Assembly: GCF_017942085.1 (NCBI RefSeq)
Contig: NZ_JAGKSP010000001.1
Location: forward strand, 1,116,001-1,180,000
DNA: 64,000 bases
Reading direction: 5' to 3'
Origin: Paenibacillus lignilyticus
GTDB lineage: Bacteria > Bacillota > Bacilli > Paenibacillales > Paenibacillaceae
Positions 8,258-16,400 of the stretch are shown piece after piece. The notes under the pieces were generated by a model, which saw only the letters and a program-made list of their open reading frames with translations, did no database searches and had not been told where the DNA came from. Each line of letters begins with the position of its first letter. Within the stretch, counting starts at the first letter, position 1. The position numbers and the translations under genes were made by a program.

Positions 8258-9433
8258 CTATAGGGAATTCCAAGCGAGATCGATATCCGCCATCAGATCC
8301 TTCGGATCTTCCATCCCCACATACAGTCTAACTACTGTAGCGGATTGTCCATCACTGCCCGGTGGTAGTGGATTCACCGTCACGAGGCTTTCGAAACCGC
8401 CCCAGCTGACTGCGATCTTGAAATATTGCAGCTTGGTAGCCCATGCTCTCATCTTCGCAAGCGGCTCATCCGTCACGAAGGAGAATAAGCTGCTGTAGCC
8501 CTTCATCTGGCTTTTTCCCAGCTCATATTGCGGATGCGATGACAAGCCCGGATGATTGACGCGGTTTACATACGCTTTGCGGCTCATATACTCCGCCAGC
8601 AGCAATCCGCTCTCTTCGTGCCTTTGCATACGCAGCGGAAGGGTGCGCAGCCCCTTGGAAACGAGCGCAGCCGTCTGCGGCGTCATAAGACCGCCAAGCA
8701 GCATATATTCGGCATAACCGACTTTGTCGATCAGCTCATTCGAACCAAGTATGACGCCGCCGACACAGTCGCTATGACCGCTAATGTATTTCGTAATGGA
8801 ATGGACGACCAGATCCACCCCGAGGTCAAGGGGGTTCTGGAAGCAAGGTGAGGCCCACGTATTATCAATAATGGTCAATGCACCAATGAGCTTGGCATAA
8901 GCCGCGCATTCACGCAGATTTTGCAGCTCGAACAGTCCTGAGGTTGGACTCTCCAGATAAAGCAGCTTCGTATTCGGACGAACCGCCGCTCTGAAGCTGT
9001 CAATGGAGGTTCCATCCACAAACGTCGTTTCCACGCCGAATTTCACCATGTAGCTGCCCAGAAACTCCCTGGTTGGGCCGTAAGCTTGATCCACACAGAT
9101 GACGTGATCACCTTGCTGTACCGAAGACAAGATGGCCGATGAAATGGCAGCCATGCCGGATGCGAAGCATTTCGCTTTGTCCGCGCCTTCGAGTTCCGCA
9201 AGCTTTTGCTCCAGGTACGTTACCGTCGGATTGTTGCCTCGTGAATAGATATGATTGTCGAGCAGTGCTTGAAAAGCATTATCGAATTCTTCGTATGTCT
9301 CGAATGCAAACAAGCTGTTCTGATAAATCGGCATATGGATCGCGCCATGATGCCTCGAATCGAGTTGATCGTAAGAGACTTGAGTAAATTGTTTTTCTCT
9401 CGCTGTAACGGCATCTTGCCCCGGTTTACTCAT
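8258..9433 (-). CDS. Cys/Met-metabolism PLP enzyme (cystathionine gamma-synthase/lyase type)
   Basis: 391 residues, the normal length for this fold-type I family, which carries out beta- or gamma-elimination or replacement on sulfur amino acids. The PLP lysine is K215 in HSITKYISG, the PLP-nitrogen Asp is D190 in IIDNTW, and YSRGNNPT (63-70) is the partner-subunit phosphate site. The exact reaction cannot be told from sequence. It is the last gene of a sugar ABC operon: its ATG overlaps the permease stop by 4 bp (ATGA), with AAGGAG 10 nt upstream. Such tight coupling to a CUT1 transporter is unusual and suggests that the imported compound or its product is its substrate. Confidence 0.85.
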   Translation of the reverse strand: MSKPGQDAVTAREKQFTQVSYDQLDSRHHGAIHMPIYQNSLFAFETYEEFDNAFQALLDNHIYSRGNNPTVTYLEQKLAELEGADKAKCFASGMAAISSAILSSVQQGDHVICVDQAYGPTREFLGSYMVKFGVETTFVDGTSIDSFRAAVRPNTKLLYLESPTSGLFELQNLRECAAYAKLIGALTIIDNTWASPCFQNPLDLGVDLVVHSITKYISGHSDCVGGVILGSNELIDKVGYAEYMLLGGLMTPQTAALVSKGLRTLPLRMQRHEESGLLLAEYMSRKAYVNRVNHPGLSSHPQYELGKSQMKGYSSLFSFVTDEPLAKMRAWATKLQYFKIAVSWGGFESLVTVNPLPPGSDGQSATVVRLYVGMEDPKDLMADIDLAWNSL

Positions 9434-10257
9434 CCTTTTTCTGCTCCTTGTGTTAAACCTTCAACGATGAACCGCTGTGCAAAGGCGAAAATCAAAATCG
9501 TTGGAATGATCGACAACACCACTCCTGCGGACATTGAGCCCCAATCCACGTCGAATTTAAGAATAAATGAATTCATGGCGACCGGAATCGTCTTGAGTGA
9601 ATCGTTATCAATAAACAAAGCAGCCAGGAACAACTCGTTCCAGTTCTGTACGAAGGCGAAAATAAATGTAGATGCAATCCCCGGCAGCATGACGGGAATA
9701 ATAATCCGAATCAATGCCGACCAGCGCGAGCAGCCATCAATCATAGCCGCTTCTTCAAGACTGCCGGGAATACGTTGGAAGAAGCCGCGCAGCATAATGG
9801 TCGAGAACGGGATTAGCCCGACCGTATACATCAAGACCAGCGCAATCCGGTGGTTGAGCAGGTCCATCTGGCTCATCATCAGATAAAGCGGCGCAAGCGC
9901 GATAAACCCGGGCAGCATCTGGGTCACGAAGAACGCCAACATGATTTGGCGATGTCCTCTGAAGGTAAAACGGGCAAGGACATACGCACTCAATACCGCA
10001 ATGACCAAGACGATTAATGCAGCCGAGATCGCAATCAGAAAGCTGTTGCCGATGTAGATATGGAACTTGGATATTTTAAAAATATTGATAAAGTTATCCA
10101 GCGTGAATGTAGTCGGCCAATATTTAATCGGATAAGAGAAAATATCCTTCTGCGGTTTGAGTGACGTGATGACGATCCAATAAAGCGGGAAAACCATCGC
10201 GATTAAGTAAAGGGATAAATAGACGAATCGGAATAGGCTCAGAAGGCGCTGCTTCAT
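9430..10257 (-). CDS. Carbohydrate ABC transporter permease, MalG type
   Basis: 275 residues with six predicted membrane segments, the first starting near residue 10. The EAA loop that contacts the ATPase reads EEAAMIDGCSRW, placing it in the CUT1 family. It pairs with the MalF-type permease whose stop overlaps its start (TAATG). A GGTGA ribosome site lies within the end of the upstream gene. No ATPase gene is in the operon, so a shared MsmX-like ATPase is probably used (inference from known Firmicute CUT1 systems). Confidence 0.93.
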   Translation of the reverse strand: MKQRLLSLFRFVYLSLYLIAMVFPLYWIVITSLKPQKDIFSYPIKYWPTTFTLDNFINIFKISKFHIYIGNSFLIAISAALIVLVIAVLSAYVLARFTFRGHRQIMLAFFVTQMLPGFIALAPLYLMMSQMDLLNHRIALVLMYTVGLIPFSTIMLRGFFQRIPGSLEEAAMIDGCSRWSALIRIIIPVMLPGIASTFIFAFVQNWNELFLAALFIDNDSLKTIPVAMNSFILKFDVDWGSMSAGVVLSIIPTILIFAFAQRFIVEGLTQGAEKG

Positions 10258-11138
10258 TAGAAATCACCTACTTTCTCAGCCTTTGTGACTGTTAGGAAGA
10301 AGATTGTGTAAAGCAACAGAATAATTATCATAATAATACCGATCGCCGATGCGGCACCGTAGTCTCCGCCATAGAGAATTTTGTCCAGCATAAGCGAGGA
10401 CAGAATATGTGTAGTTCCTGCAGGACCACCGTTGGTTAAACCGTAAATAATCGTCGGATCATTAAATATCCAAATCGCACGCAGCAGCGTTGTCGCGATA
10501 ATTGTCGGCATAATGTAAGGCAAAGTTACGTTCAGCAGCTTCCGCATACCGGTAGCGCCGTCCATATCCGCGGCTTCGTAAAGTTCGCCGGGAACGGATT
10601 GCAGGGCAGCCAGCAGCATGATTGCGAAGAAAGCTACGCCGTACCAGACGTTGGCGACAATAACGGATACCATCGCCCATTTGGGATCGGATAGAAAACC
10701 AATGCGTTCATGAATAATTCCGAATTTGAGGAGCAAATCGTTGACAACACCGATTTGGGAGTTGAACATCCATTTCCAAATTAAGCCGATCAGGAAGCCG
10801 GATAATGCCCAGGAGTAGAAAGCAAAACCTTGATAAATCCCTCTGCCTCTGAATTGTTTCTTCATCGCCAGAGCTAGAAGGAGTCCTAAGATAAATTGCA
10901 AAATCAGGGAACAGAATACCCAGTAGGCGCTGTTCTTCATGGCCATCAGAAATTTTGGATCTTTGAAAGCCGCTTTGAAGTTCGATAAACCGACGAAATG
11001 CACATTACGTAAATCAAACAGCTTGTAATCCTGGAAAGCCATTAAAATCCCTTTAAGAAACGGATAATACGTAAACACTAACACGAGACACAAAGCGGGA
11101 AGCAGCCCCGATAGTATAAAGATGCGTTGATTTTTCAT
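10257..11138 (-). CDS. Carbohydrate ABC transporter permease, MalF type
   Basis: 293 residues with six membrane segments; the first (about 10-30) is followed by YYPFLKGILMAFQDY, typical of the periplasm-facing loop of sugar ABC permeases. The EAA motif reads YEAADMDGATGMRK. It lies between the binding-protein gene, separated by 62 bp that include a stable hairpin, and the MalG-type gene, with which it overlaps. It forms the membrane channel with that partner. Confidence 0.93.
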   Translation of the reverse strand: MKNQRIFILSGLLPALCLVLVFTYYPFLKGILMAFQDYKLFDLRNVHFVGLSNFKAAFKDPKFLMAMKNSAYWVFCSLILQFILGLLLALAMKKQFRGRGIYQGFAFYSWALSGFLIGLIWKWMFNSQIGVVNDLLLKFGIIHERIGFLSDPKWAMVSVIVANVWYGVAFFAIMLLAALQSVPGELYEAADMDGATGMRKLLNVTLPYIMPTIIATTLLRAIWIFNDPTIIYGLTNGGPAGTTHILSSLMLDKILYGGDYGAASAIGIIMIIILLLYTIFFLTVTKAEKVGDF

Positions 11139-11168
11139 AAGACACCGCCTTGCTCTTTGAATTTAGTA

Positions 11169-11189
11169 AGGGCGGCTTGTCGCCGCCCT
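11169..11189 (-). promoter_or_regulatory. Intercistronic hairpin after the binding-protein gene
   Basis: AGGGCGGC-TTGTC-GCCGCCCT is a perfect 8-bp stem with no T run. Such hairpins typically protect the upstream binding-protein mRNA, giving more binding protein than permease. Confidence 0.6.
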
Positions 11190-11200
11190 CCTGATAAGCA

Positions 11201-12544
11201 TTATTTTGTCATTTTAGCCTTTTCGTCTACCCAATACTTGTCCCACTTCTTCAGCGTATCATCCAGATTCGCTTGACCAAGCAGAAGCGCTTGCGTAGTT
11301 TCCATTGCAACTTGTCCCCATTGTGCATTACCTGCGTACTGGAATGCCGGTTTGAAGTTTACGAAAGTATCCGGTTGGTTGGACATGTCGAGCAATGTTT
11401 TGTAAGGGCCTGTTTTGAAGAATTCATCTTCTGTAGCGCTGGAATGAACCGGAATAAGTCCGAAGTCTTTCGAGAATTGCGTGTTCTCAGCCGGGCTCGA
11501 CAAGAATTCAATCAGCTTCCAAGCTGCTTCTTTGTGCTCGGAGTTAGCTGCGATACCCCAGCCTGCTCCACCTGCTGCGAACAATGCTTTGCCTGTTGGT
11601 CCTGTTTGCAATGGCGCTGTTGCCCATGTGCCTTCTTCCATTTTCTCGGCAAGCGATTGAATAACGTCCGGATCTTGAAGCAGCATGCCCGTTACGCCGG
11701 AAGTAAACGCCTGTACTTGCTCTTGGAAGCCCCAGTTAACGGAATCCGGTGGCGATGCATCCTTGTAAAGCTTCAGGTAAAGCTCCATTGCTGCTTTCGC
11801 TTCAGGCGTCGAGTAGATGGTTGCGCCGTCTGTTGTGAACATCGAGTCTTCAACATTTACTTTCGCACCGTTAAAAGCTTGAATCATGGCATCTGTTGTA
11901 CCTGTCGAACCTGAACCTCCGCGGAAAGAGAAACCGAAACGGTTCTTAGCGGGATCTGTCAGCTTCTTCGCTGTTTCGTAGAGCTCATCCCATGTTTTTG
12001 GCGGCGTTAGGCCCATTTCTTTGAACCAATCCGCACGGTAGAACAATTGTCTCTCGTATAGACCGTTTGGAATGAAGTATAATTTATCGCCTACGGAACC
12101 AACGGACTTGGATACCGCTGTCAATGTTCCGAAATCAGCCCATTTATCCGTGTAAGCATTCAGCGGCTCAACGAAGCCGTTATTCACCATTTCGGCAACG
12201 TTCAGGTCACGAACCTCAAGGATGTCGATATCCTCTTTGGCGCCGAGCATCGTTCTGATCTTGTTGTCGGCTTGGTCGAATGGAGGGGAAATGAATTCGA
12301 CTTCAATGTTCGGATTCGCAGCTTCAAACTTGTCGATCGAAGCTTGAATCAGTTTCGTTCTGTTCGGACTTGTTAAACTTTCGATCATGCGTAGCTTTAC
12401 TTTCTCGTCACTTGCACCTGCGTTTGCATTTGCGTTTGAGTTACTAGCCGTGCCATCATTCGAGTTGTTACCGCATCCTGCCAAAAGACCAACTGATACA
12501 ACACCACAAAGCAGTGTCGTAAGAAGCTTGTTGCGACTTGTCAT
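11201..12544 (-). CDS. Sugar-binding lipoprotein of a CUT1 ABC transporter
   Basis: 447 residues. The signal peptide ends in the lipobox LLAGC, so the mature protein is lipid-anchored outside the membrane. A short Asn/Ser/Ala-rich linker follows, then a family 1 solute-binding fold. I chose the ATG at 12544 because the GGGGG ribosome site lies 9 nt upstream; two earlier in-frame ATGs (12571 and 12553) lack usable spacing. It is the first gene of the transporter operon. The ligand is unknown; a sugar or sugar conjugate is expected. The regulator gene ends 111 bp upstream. Confidence 0.92.
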   Translation of the reverse strand: MTSRNKLLTTLLCGVVSVGLLAGCGNNSNDGTASNSNANANAGASDEKVKLRMIESLTSPNRTKLIQASIDKFEAANPNIEVEFISPPFDQADNKIRTMLGAKEDIDILEVRDLNVAEMVNNGFVEPLNAYTDKWADFGTLTAVSKSVGSVGDKLYFIPNGLYERQLFYRADWFKEMGLTPPKTWDELYETAKKLTDPAKNRFGFSFRGGSGSTGTTDAMIQAFNGAKVNVEDSMFTTDGATIYSTPEAKAAMELYLKLYKDASPPDSVNWGFQEQVQAFTSGVTGMLLQDPDVIQSLAEKMEEGTWATAPLQTGPTGKALFAAGGAGWGIAANSEHKEAAWKLIEFLSSPAENTQFSKDFGLIPVHSSATEDEFFKTGPYKTLLDMSNQPDTFVNFKPAFQYAGNAQWGQVAMETTQALLLGQANLDDTLKKWDKYWVDEKAKMTK

Positions 12545-12592
12545 TGATGTCATCCCCCTATTTAATTTCATGTGTCAGACCGTCATACAGTC

Positions 12593-12640
12593 ATCCTGTC
12601 TGATAGGTTGATTATAGTGAAAGCGCTTAAACGTTGTCAA
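12593..12640 (-). promoter_or_regulatory. Sigma-A promoter with cre site and regulator operator
   Basis: On the minus strand: TTGACA (12635-12640), an 18-nt spacer, then TATAAT (12611-12616). The spacer holds TTTAAGCGCTTTCA, a good CcpA cre match with the AAGCGCTT core (12618-12631). Just downstream, CCTATCAGACAGG (12595-12607) resembles the palindrome in front of the FadR-type regulator gene. This predicts catabolite repression plus specific repression. Confidence 0.75.
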
Positions 12641-12654
12641 GGAAAAAATTGCGC

Positions 12655-13335
12655 TTACTTGGCGCTTTTTATTTTCTCCTCAATGCAGTCCATCAGCTTA
12701 CTGAACTCTTCCAATGCCGTCCTCGTATCATGTTCCGCAATGCCTTTAAACATTGTAATATGAAACGGATACGTCTCATCAAAGAGCTGTTTGTCGCCAA
12801 GCGGATCGTTGAAAAACTTCTCATATAAACCTGAAATGGAATCTAGCACGGTCTCCAGAACCGGATTATTCGCAGCTTTAATAATGTGATGATGAAAGGC
12901 TAAATCGACCTGCGAAGTGTCTTTATTGCCTTCTTTCAAAATGCGGTATTCTTCCAGGCACTCTTCTACTTCGGCAATTTTTTTGCTGGTAATCCGTTTG
13001 GATGCCAGCGCAACAGCCTGTCCTTCCAGCGCTCTGCGCACTTCCAGAATGGAAAGCAGAAAATTCTTCTCCCGTTCGATCTTCACTTTCCCGGTAAAGC
13101 GGAACGTGTTAACGTCTTTAACAAAAATACCTTTGCCATTGTGAACCTGGATAATATCCATGGCTTCCAAATAACGAAGCGCTTCGCGCAGTGAGGAGCG
13201 GCCGACACCGAACATTTGCGTCATTTCTTCTACAGAGGGTAGCTTATCTCCTTCGGAGAGTTCCTTCTCTTCTATGAAGTTCTGAATCTCCTGCGATACT
13301 TGTTCATGGACTAATATTTTTTGAATTTTCTTCAT
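12655..13335 (-). CDS. GntR-family transcriptional regulator, FadR subfamily
   Basis: 226 residues. An N-terminal winged helix (about 10-75, with GDKLPSVEEMTQMFGVGRSSLREALRYL-type sequence) is followed by an all-helical FCD ligand domain. FCD regulators usually bind organic acids or sugar acids and often a metal. It lies directly upstream of the sugar ABC/PLP operon on the same strand. A perfect palindrome overlaps its own start region and a related half-perfect copy sits in the ABC operon promoter, so it probably represses both. The ribosome site is weak (AAGGTGA or AAGGGCG), fitting low expression. Confidence 0.9.
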   Translation of the reverse strand: MKKIQKILVHEQVSQEIQNFIEEKELSEGDKLPSVEEMTQMFGVGRSSLREALRYLEAMDIIQVHNGKGIFVKDVNTFRFTGKVKIEREKNFLLSILEVRRALEGQAVALASKRITSKKIAEVEECLEEYRILKEGNKDTSQVDLAFHHHIIKAANNPVLETVLDSISGLYEKFFNDPLGDKQLFDETYPFHITMFKGIAEHDTRTALEEFSKLMDCIEEKIKSAK

Positions 13336-13362
13336 CGCTCGCTGTTCGCCCTTTCACCTTGC

Positions 13363-13410
13363 TACCTATCTGATAGGTACATCGTACGCGAGAATTGAGA
13401 GCGCTGTCAA
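13363..13410 (-). promoter_or_regulatory. Promoter and palindromic operator of the FadR-type regulator
   Basis: TTGACA (13405-13410), an 18-nt spacer and TACGAT (13381-13386) on the minus strand. The 17-nt palindrome TACCTATCTGATAGGTA (13363-13379) sits at the transcription start, as expected for autorepression. Confidence 0.7.
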
Positions 13411-13433
13411 CTGGAATATACTTTTACGGCCAA

Positions 13434-13466
13434 ATAGCCGGAGCTCCCTAAGGAGGCTCCGGCTAT
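13434..13466. terminator. Hairpin after the giant repeat gene
   Basis: ATAGCCGGAG paired with CTCCGGCTAT around a CTCCCTAAGGAGG loop, 15 bp after the stop codon. The T run is short, so termination strength is uncertain. Confidence 0.6.
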
Positions 13467-13480
13467 GATTTCCGCGTATT

Positions 13481-16400
13481 TTATTGGCCGATTGCGATCC
13501 AGTTCACCAGACCGATTGGCTCTGGGCTGATTCGGGTCCGAACGATTGTCAGTTGAACCGCTTCAGCTATTTTTTCCTTGATGACGGCGTAGCAGGAAGG
13601 CTGATCCGTGGTCGCAACGAACACGTAGGAGTCATTGCTGAACGGCTGGTCGAAGCCAATGGTGATGTCAAGCTGCTCGCCTTGGCCTTGGAAACTATAC
13701 GGCGCAAGCCCGAACTGCTGGACAACGGCCGTTTGCCGTTTGACCGTCGTAACCGGCGTGAAATCCAGCTTATCGCTGCTAATGCTGCCGTCTTGCAGCA
13801 GGTTGCCTTCCACAGCGGCTTCCGGAGCCGGAGCTGCCTGAACCGGGAATGCATCTTCAGCAAAATGAGCTGCCGTGATGCTGCCGAGGGCGATCTTGAC
13901 ACCTGTTACGGCGCCGTCTGCCAGCTGCTCCGAGTTCACTGCGCCTTCAGCCAGCTTCTCAGTTGTTACGGATCCATCCGCCAATTTAGCTGCACTTACT
14001 GCGCCAAGAGCAATGTGGCCTTCCTCGATGCAGCCGTTTGACAATGTCTGCTCAGTCGGCGCAAGCACGCCGGGTGCAAGCTTATCGGCCGTAATTGCCC
14101 CTTCAGCGATCGCTTCTGTGCCAACCGCGCCGACGGCCAGCTTCTCCGTCGTCACCGAACCGTTGCACAACGCAACACTTTCGATGGAGCCCGGGATGAG
14201 ATGGGAGGTCGTAATGGAGCGAGCTGCGATCTTGCTCAGCGTAACCGAACCGGCTTGCAGCTGGTTCTCGCCGACTGCGCCGTTCGCCAGCTTCGTGCCG
14301 CTGACAGCGCCGTCGCTGATTGCCTCGCTGCCTACGGAACCTACGGCATAATGCGCTGAACCTATGGCATTGTGCGCAATAATGTTCGCTGTCACGGCAC
14401 CATGTTGCAAGTGGTTTTCGCTCACTACGCCGTGTGCGAGTTTCGTGCTCGTAACTGAGCTGTCGCTGAGTACTTCCGTGCTTACCGACCCGAGCGCCAG
14501 CTTCTCCCTTGTTACCGCATGCTCGCCGAGCGTTTCCGTAACGACTGCTCCGCCGGCTAGTTTCTCGCTTGTTACGGCTGCGTCGACGATCGCTTCCGTG
14601 CCGACCGCTCCGCTTGCCAGCTTCTCACTTGTTACCGCGCTGTCGCTCAGTGCTTCCGTGCCTACTGCGTTACTCGCCAGTTTCACGCTTGTTACGGCGT
14701 GGTCGCTAAGCGCTTCCGAGCCGACTGCTCCGCTCGAGAGCTTCTCACTCGTTACTGCTCCGTCGCACAGCACTTTCGTGCTTACCGCACCGCCTGCCAG
14801 CTTATCACCTGTGACTGCGCTGTCTCTAAGTGCTGCTGTGCTAACCGATCCGAGCGCCAGCTTCGCGCTTGTTACCGCGCTGTCGATCAGCGCTTCCGTA
14901 CCAACCGCGCCGCTCGAGAGCTTCTCACTTGTCACCGAACCGTCGCTCAGCGCTTCTGTGTCGACTGCTCCGCTTGCCAGCTTCGCGCTTGTTACCGCGC
15001 TGTCGCTGAGCGCTTGTGTGCCGACTGCTCCGTTCGACAGCTTCGCACTTGTTACCGCGCTATCGCCGAGTGCTGCCGTGCCGACCGAACCGCCGGACAA
15101 TTTCGCGCTTGTTATCGCGTTATCGCCGAGTGCATCCGTGCCGACTGATCCGCTTGCGAGCTTCGCTCTCGTCACCGAGCTGTCGCTGAGCGCTTCCGTG
15201 CCAACTGATCCGCTTGCCAGCTTCGCACTTGTCACTGTGCCGTCAATCAGCGCATCCGTACCGACCGAGTCGCTTGCCAGCTTCGCGTTTGTCACCGCGT
15301 TGTCGCCCAGTGCTTCCGTACCTACTGAGCCGCTCGACAGCTTCGCGCTCGTTACCGCGTTGTTGCCCAGCGCTTCGGCGCTAACGGCTCCTTTTGCCAG
15401 CTTCGCACCTGTTACCGCGTTATCGGCGAGCACATCCGTGCCGACCGCACCGGCTGCCAGCTTCGTGCTTGTTACCGCGTTGTCGCCAAGCGCTTCCGCG
15501 TCTACCGCTCCGCTTGCCAGCTTCTCGCTCGTCACCGAGCCATCGATCAGCGCTTCCGTGCCGACCGAGCCGAGCGCCAGCTTCGCACTGGTTACCGCTC
15601 CGTCGCTGAGTGCTTTCGCGCTAACCGCACTGATCGCCAGCTTCTCGCCGGTCACTGAGCTATCGCTGAGCGCATCCGTGCTCACTGCTCCCAGTGCCAG
15701 CTTCGCGGTTGTAACCGCCCCGTCACTCAGCACCTTCGTGCCTACCGCACCTTTCGCCAGCTTCACACCCGTCACCGAGCTGTCGATGAGCGCTTCCGTG
15801 CTCACCGCTCCGCTCGAGAGCTTCGCGCTTGTGACCACGCCATCGCCGATCGCATCTGTGCCGACGGCACCGCTCGATAATTTCGCGCTGGTTACTACTC
15901 CGTCACCGAGAGCTTTCGATCCTACAGCTCCGAGCGCAAGCTTCTCGCTCGTCACAACGCTGTTGCCAATCGCGTCTGTATTCACTGCGCCAAACGCAAG
16001 CTTCACGCTTGTTACCGCTCCGTCGCTCAGCGCTTTCGCACCGACCGCTCCTTTCGCCAGCTTTTCGCTCGTAACCGAGCTGTCGCTCAGCGCTTCCGTT
16101 CCAACCGCTCCGCTTGCAAGGTGCGAGCTTTCGATCGCTCCTTCGCTTAACGCATCCGAACCGACTGCGCCGTTTGCCAGCTTCGAGCTGATGACTGCAC
16201 CTTCGCCGAGCGCTTCGCTTCCGACAGCCCCTGCCGTCAGATGCGCACTTGCGACCGATTTCGGTGCAATTTTGCTAAGCGTCACCGCGCCTGGCTGCAA
16301 ATGCGCTTCGCCAACCGCCGAAGTGCCGATCGCTTCCGATCCGACCGCTCCGCTTGCAATCTTCGAGCCGCTAACTGCTCCATCGCTCAACGTATCGTTG

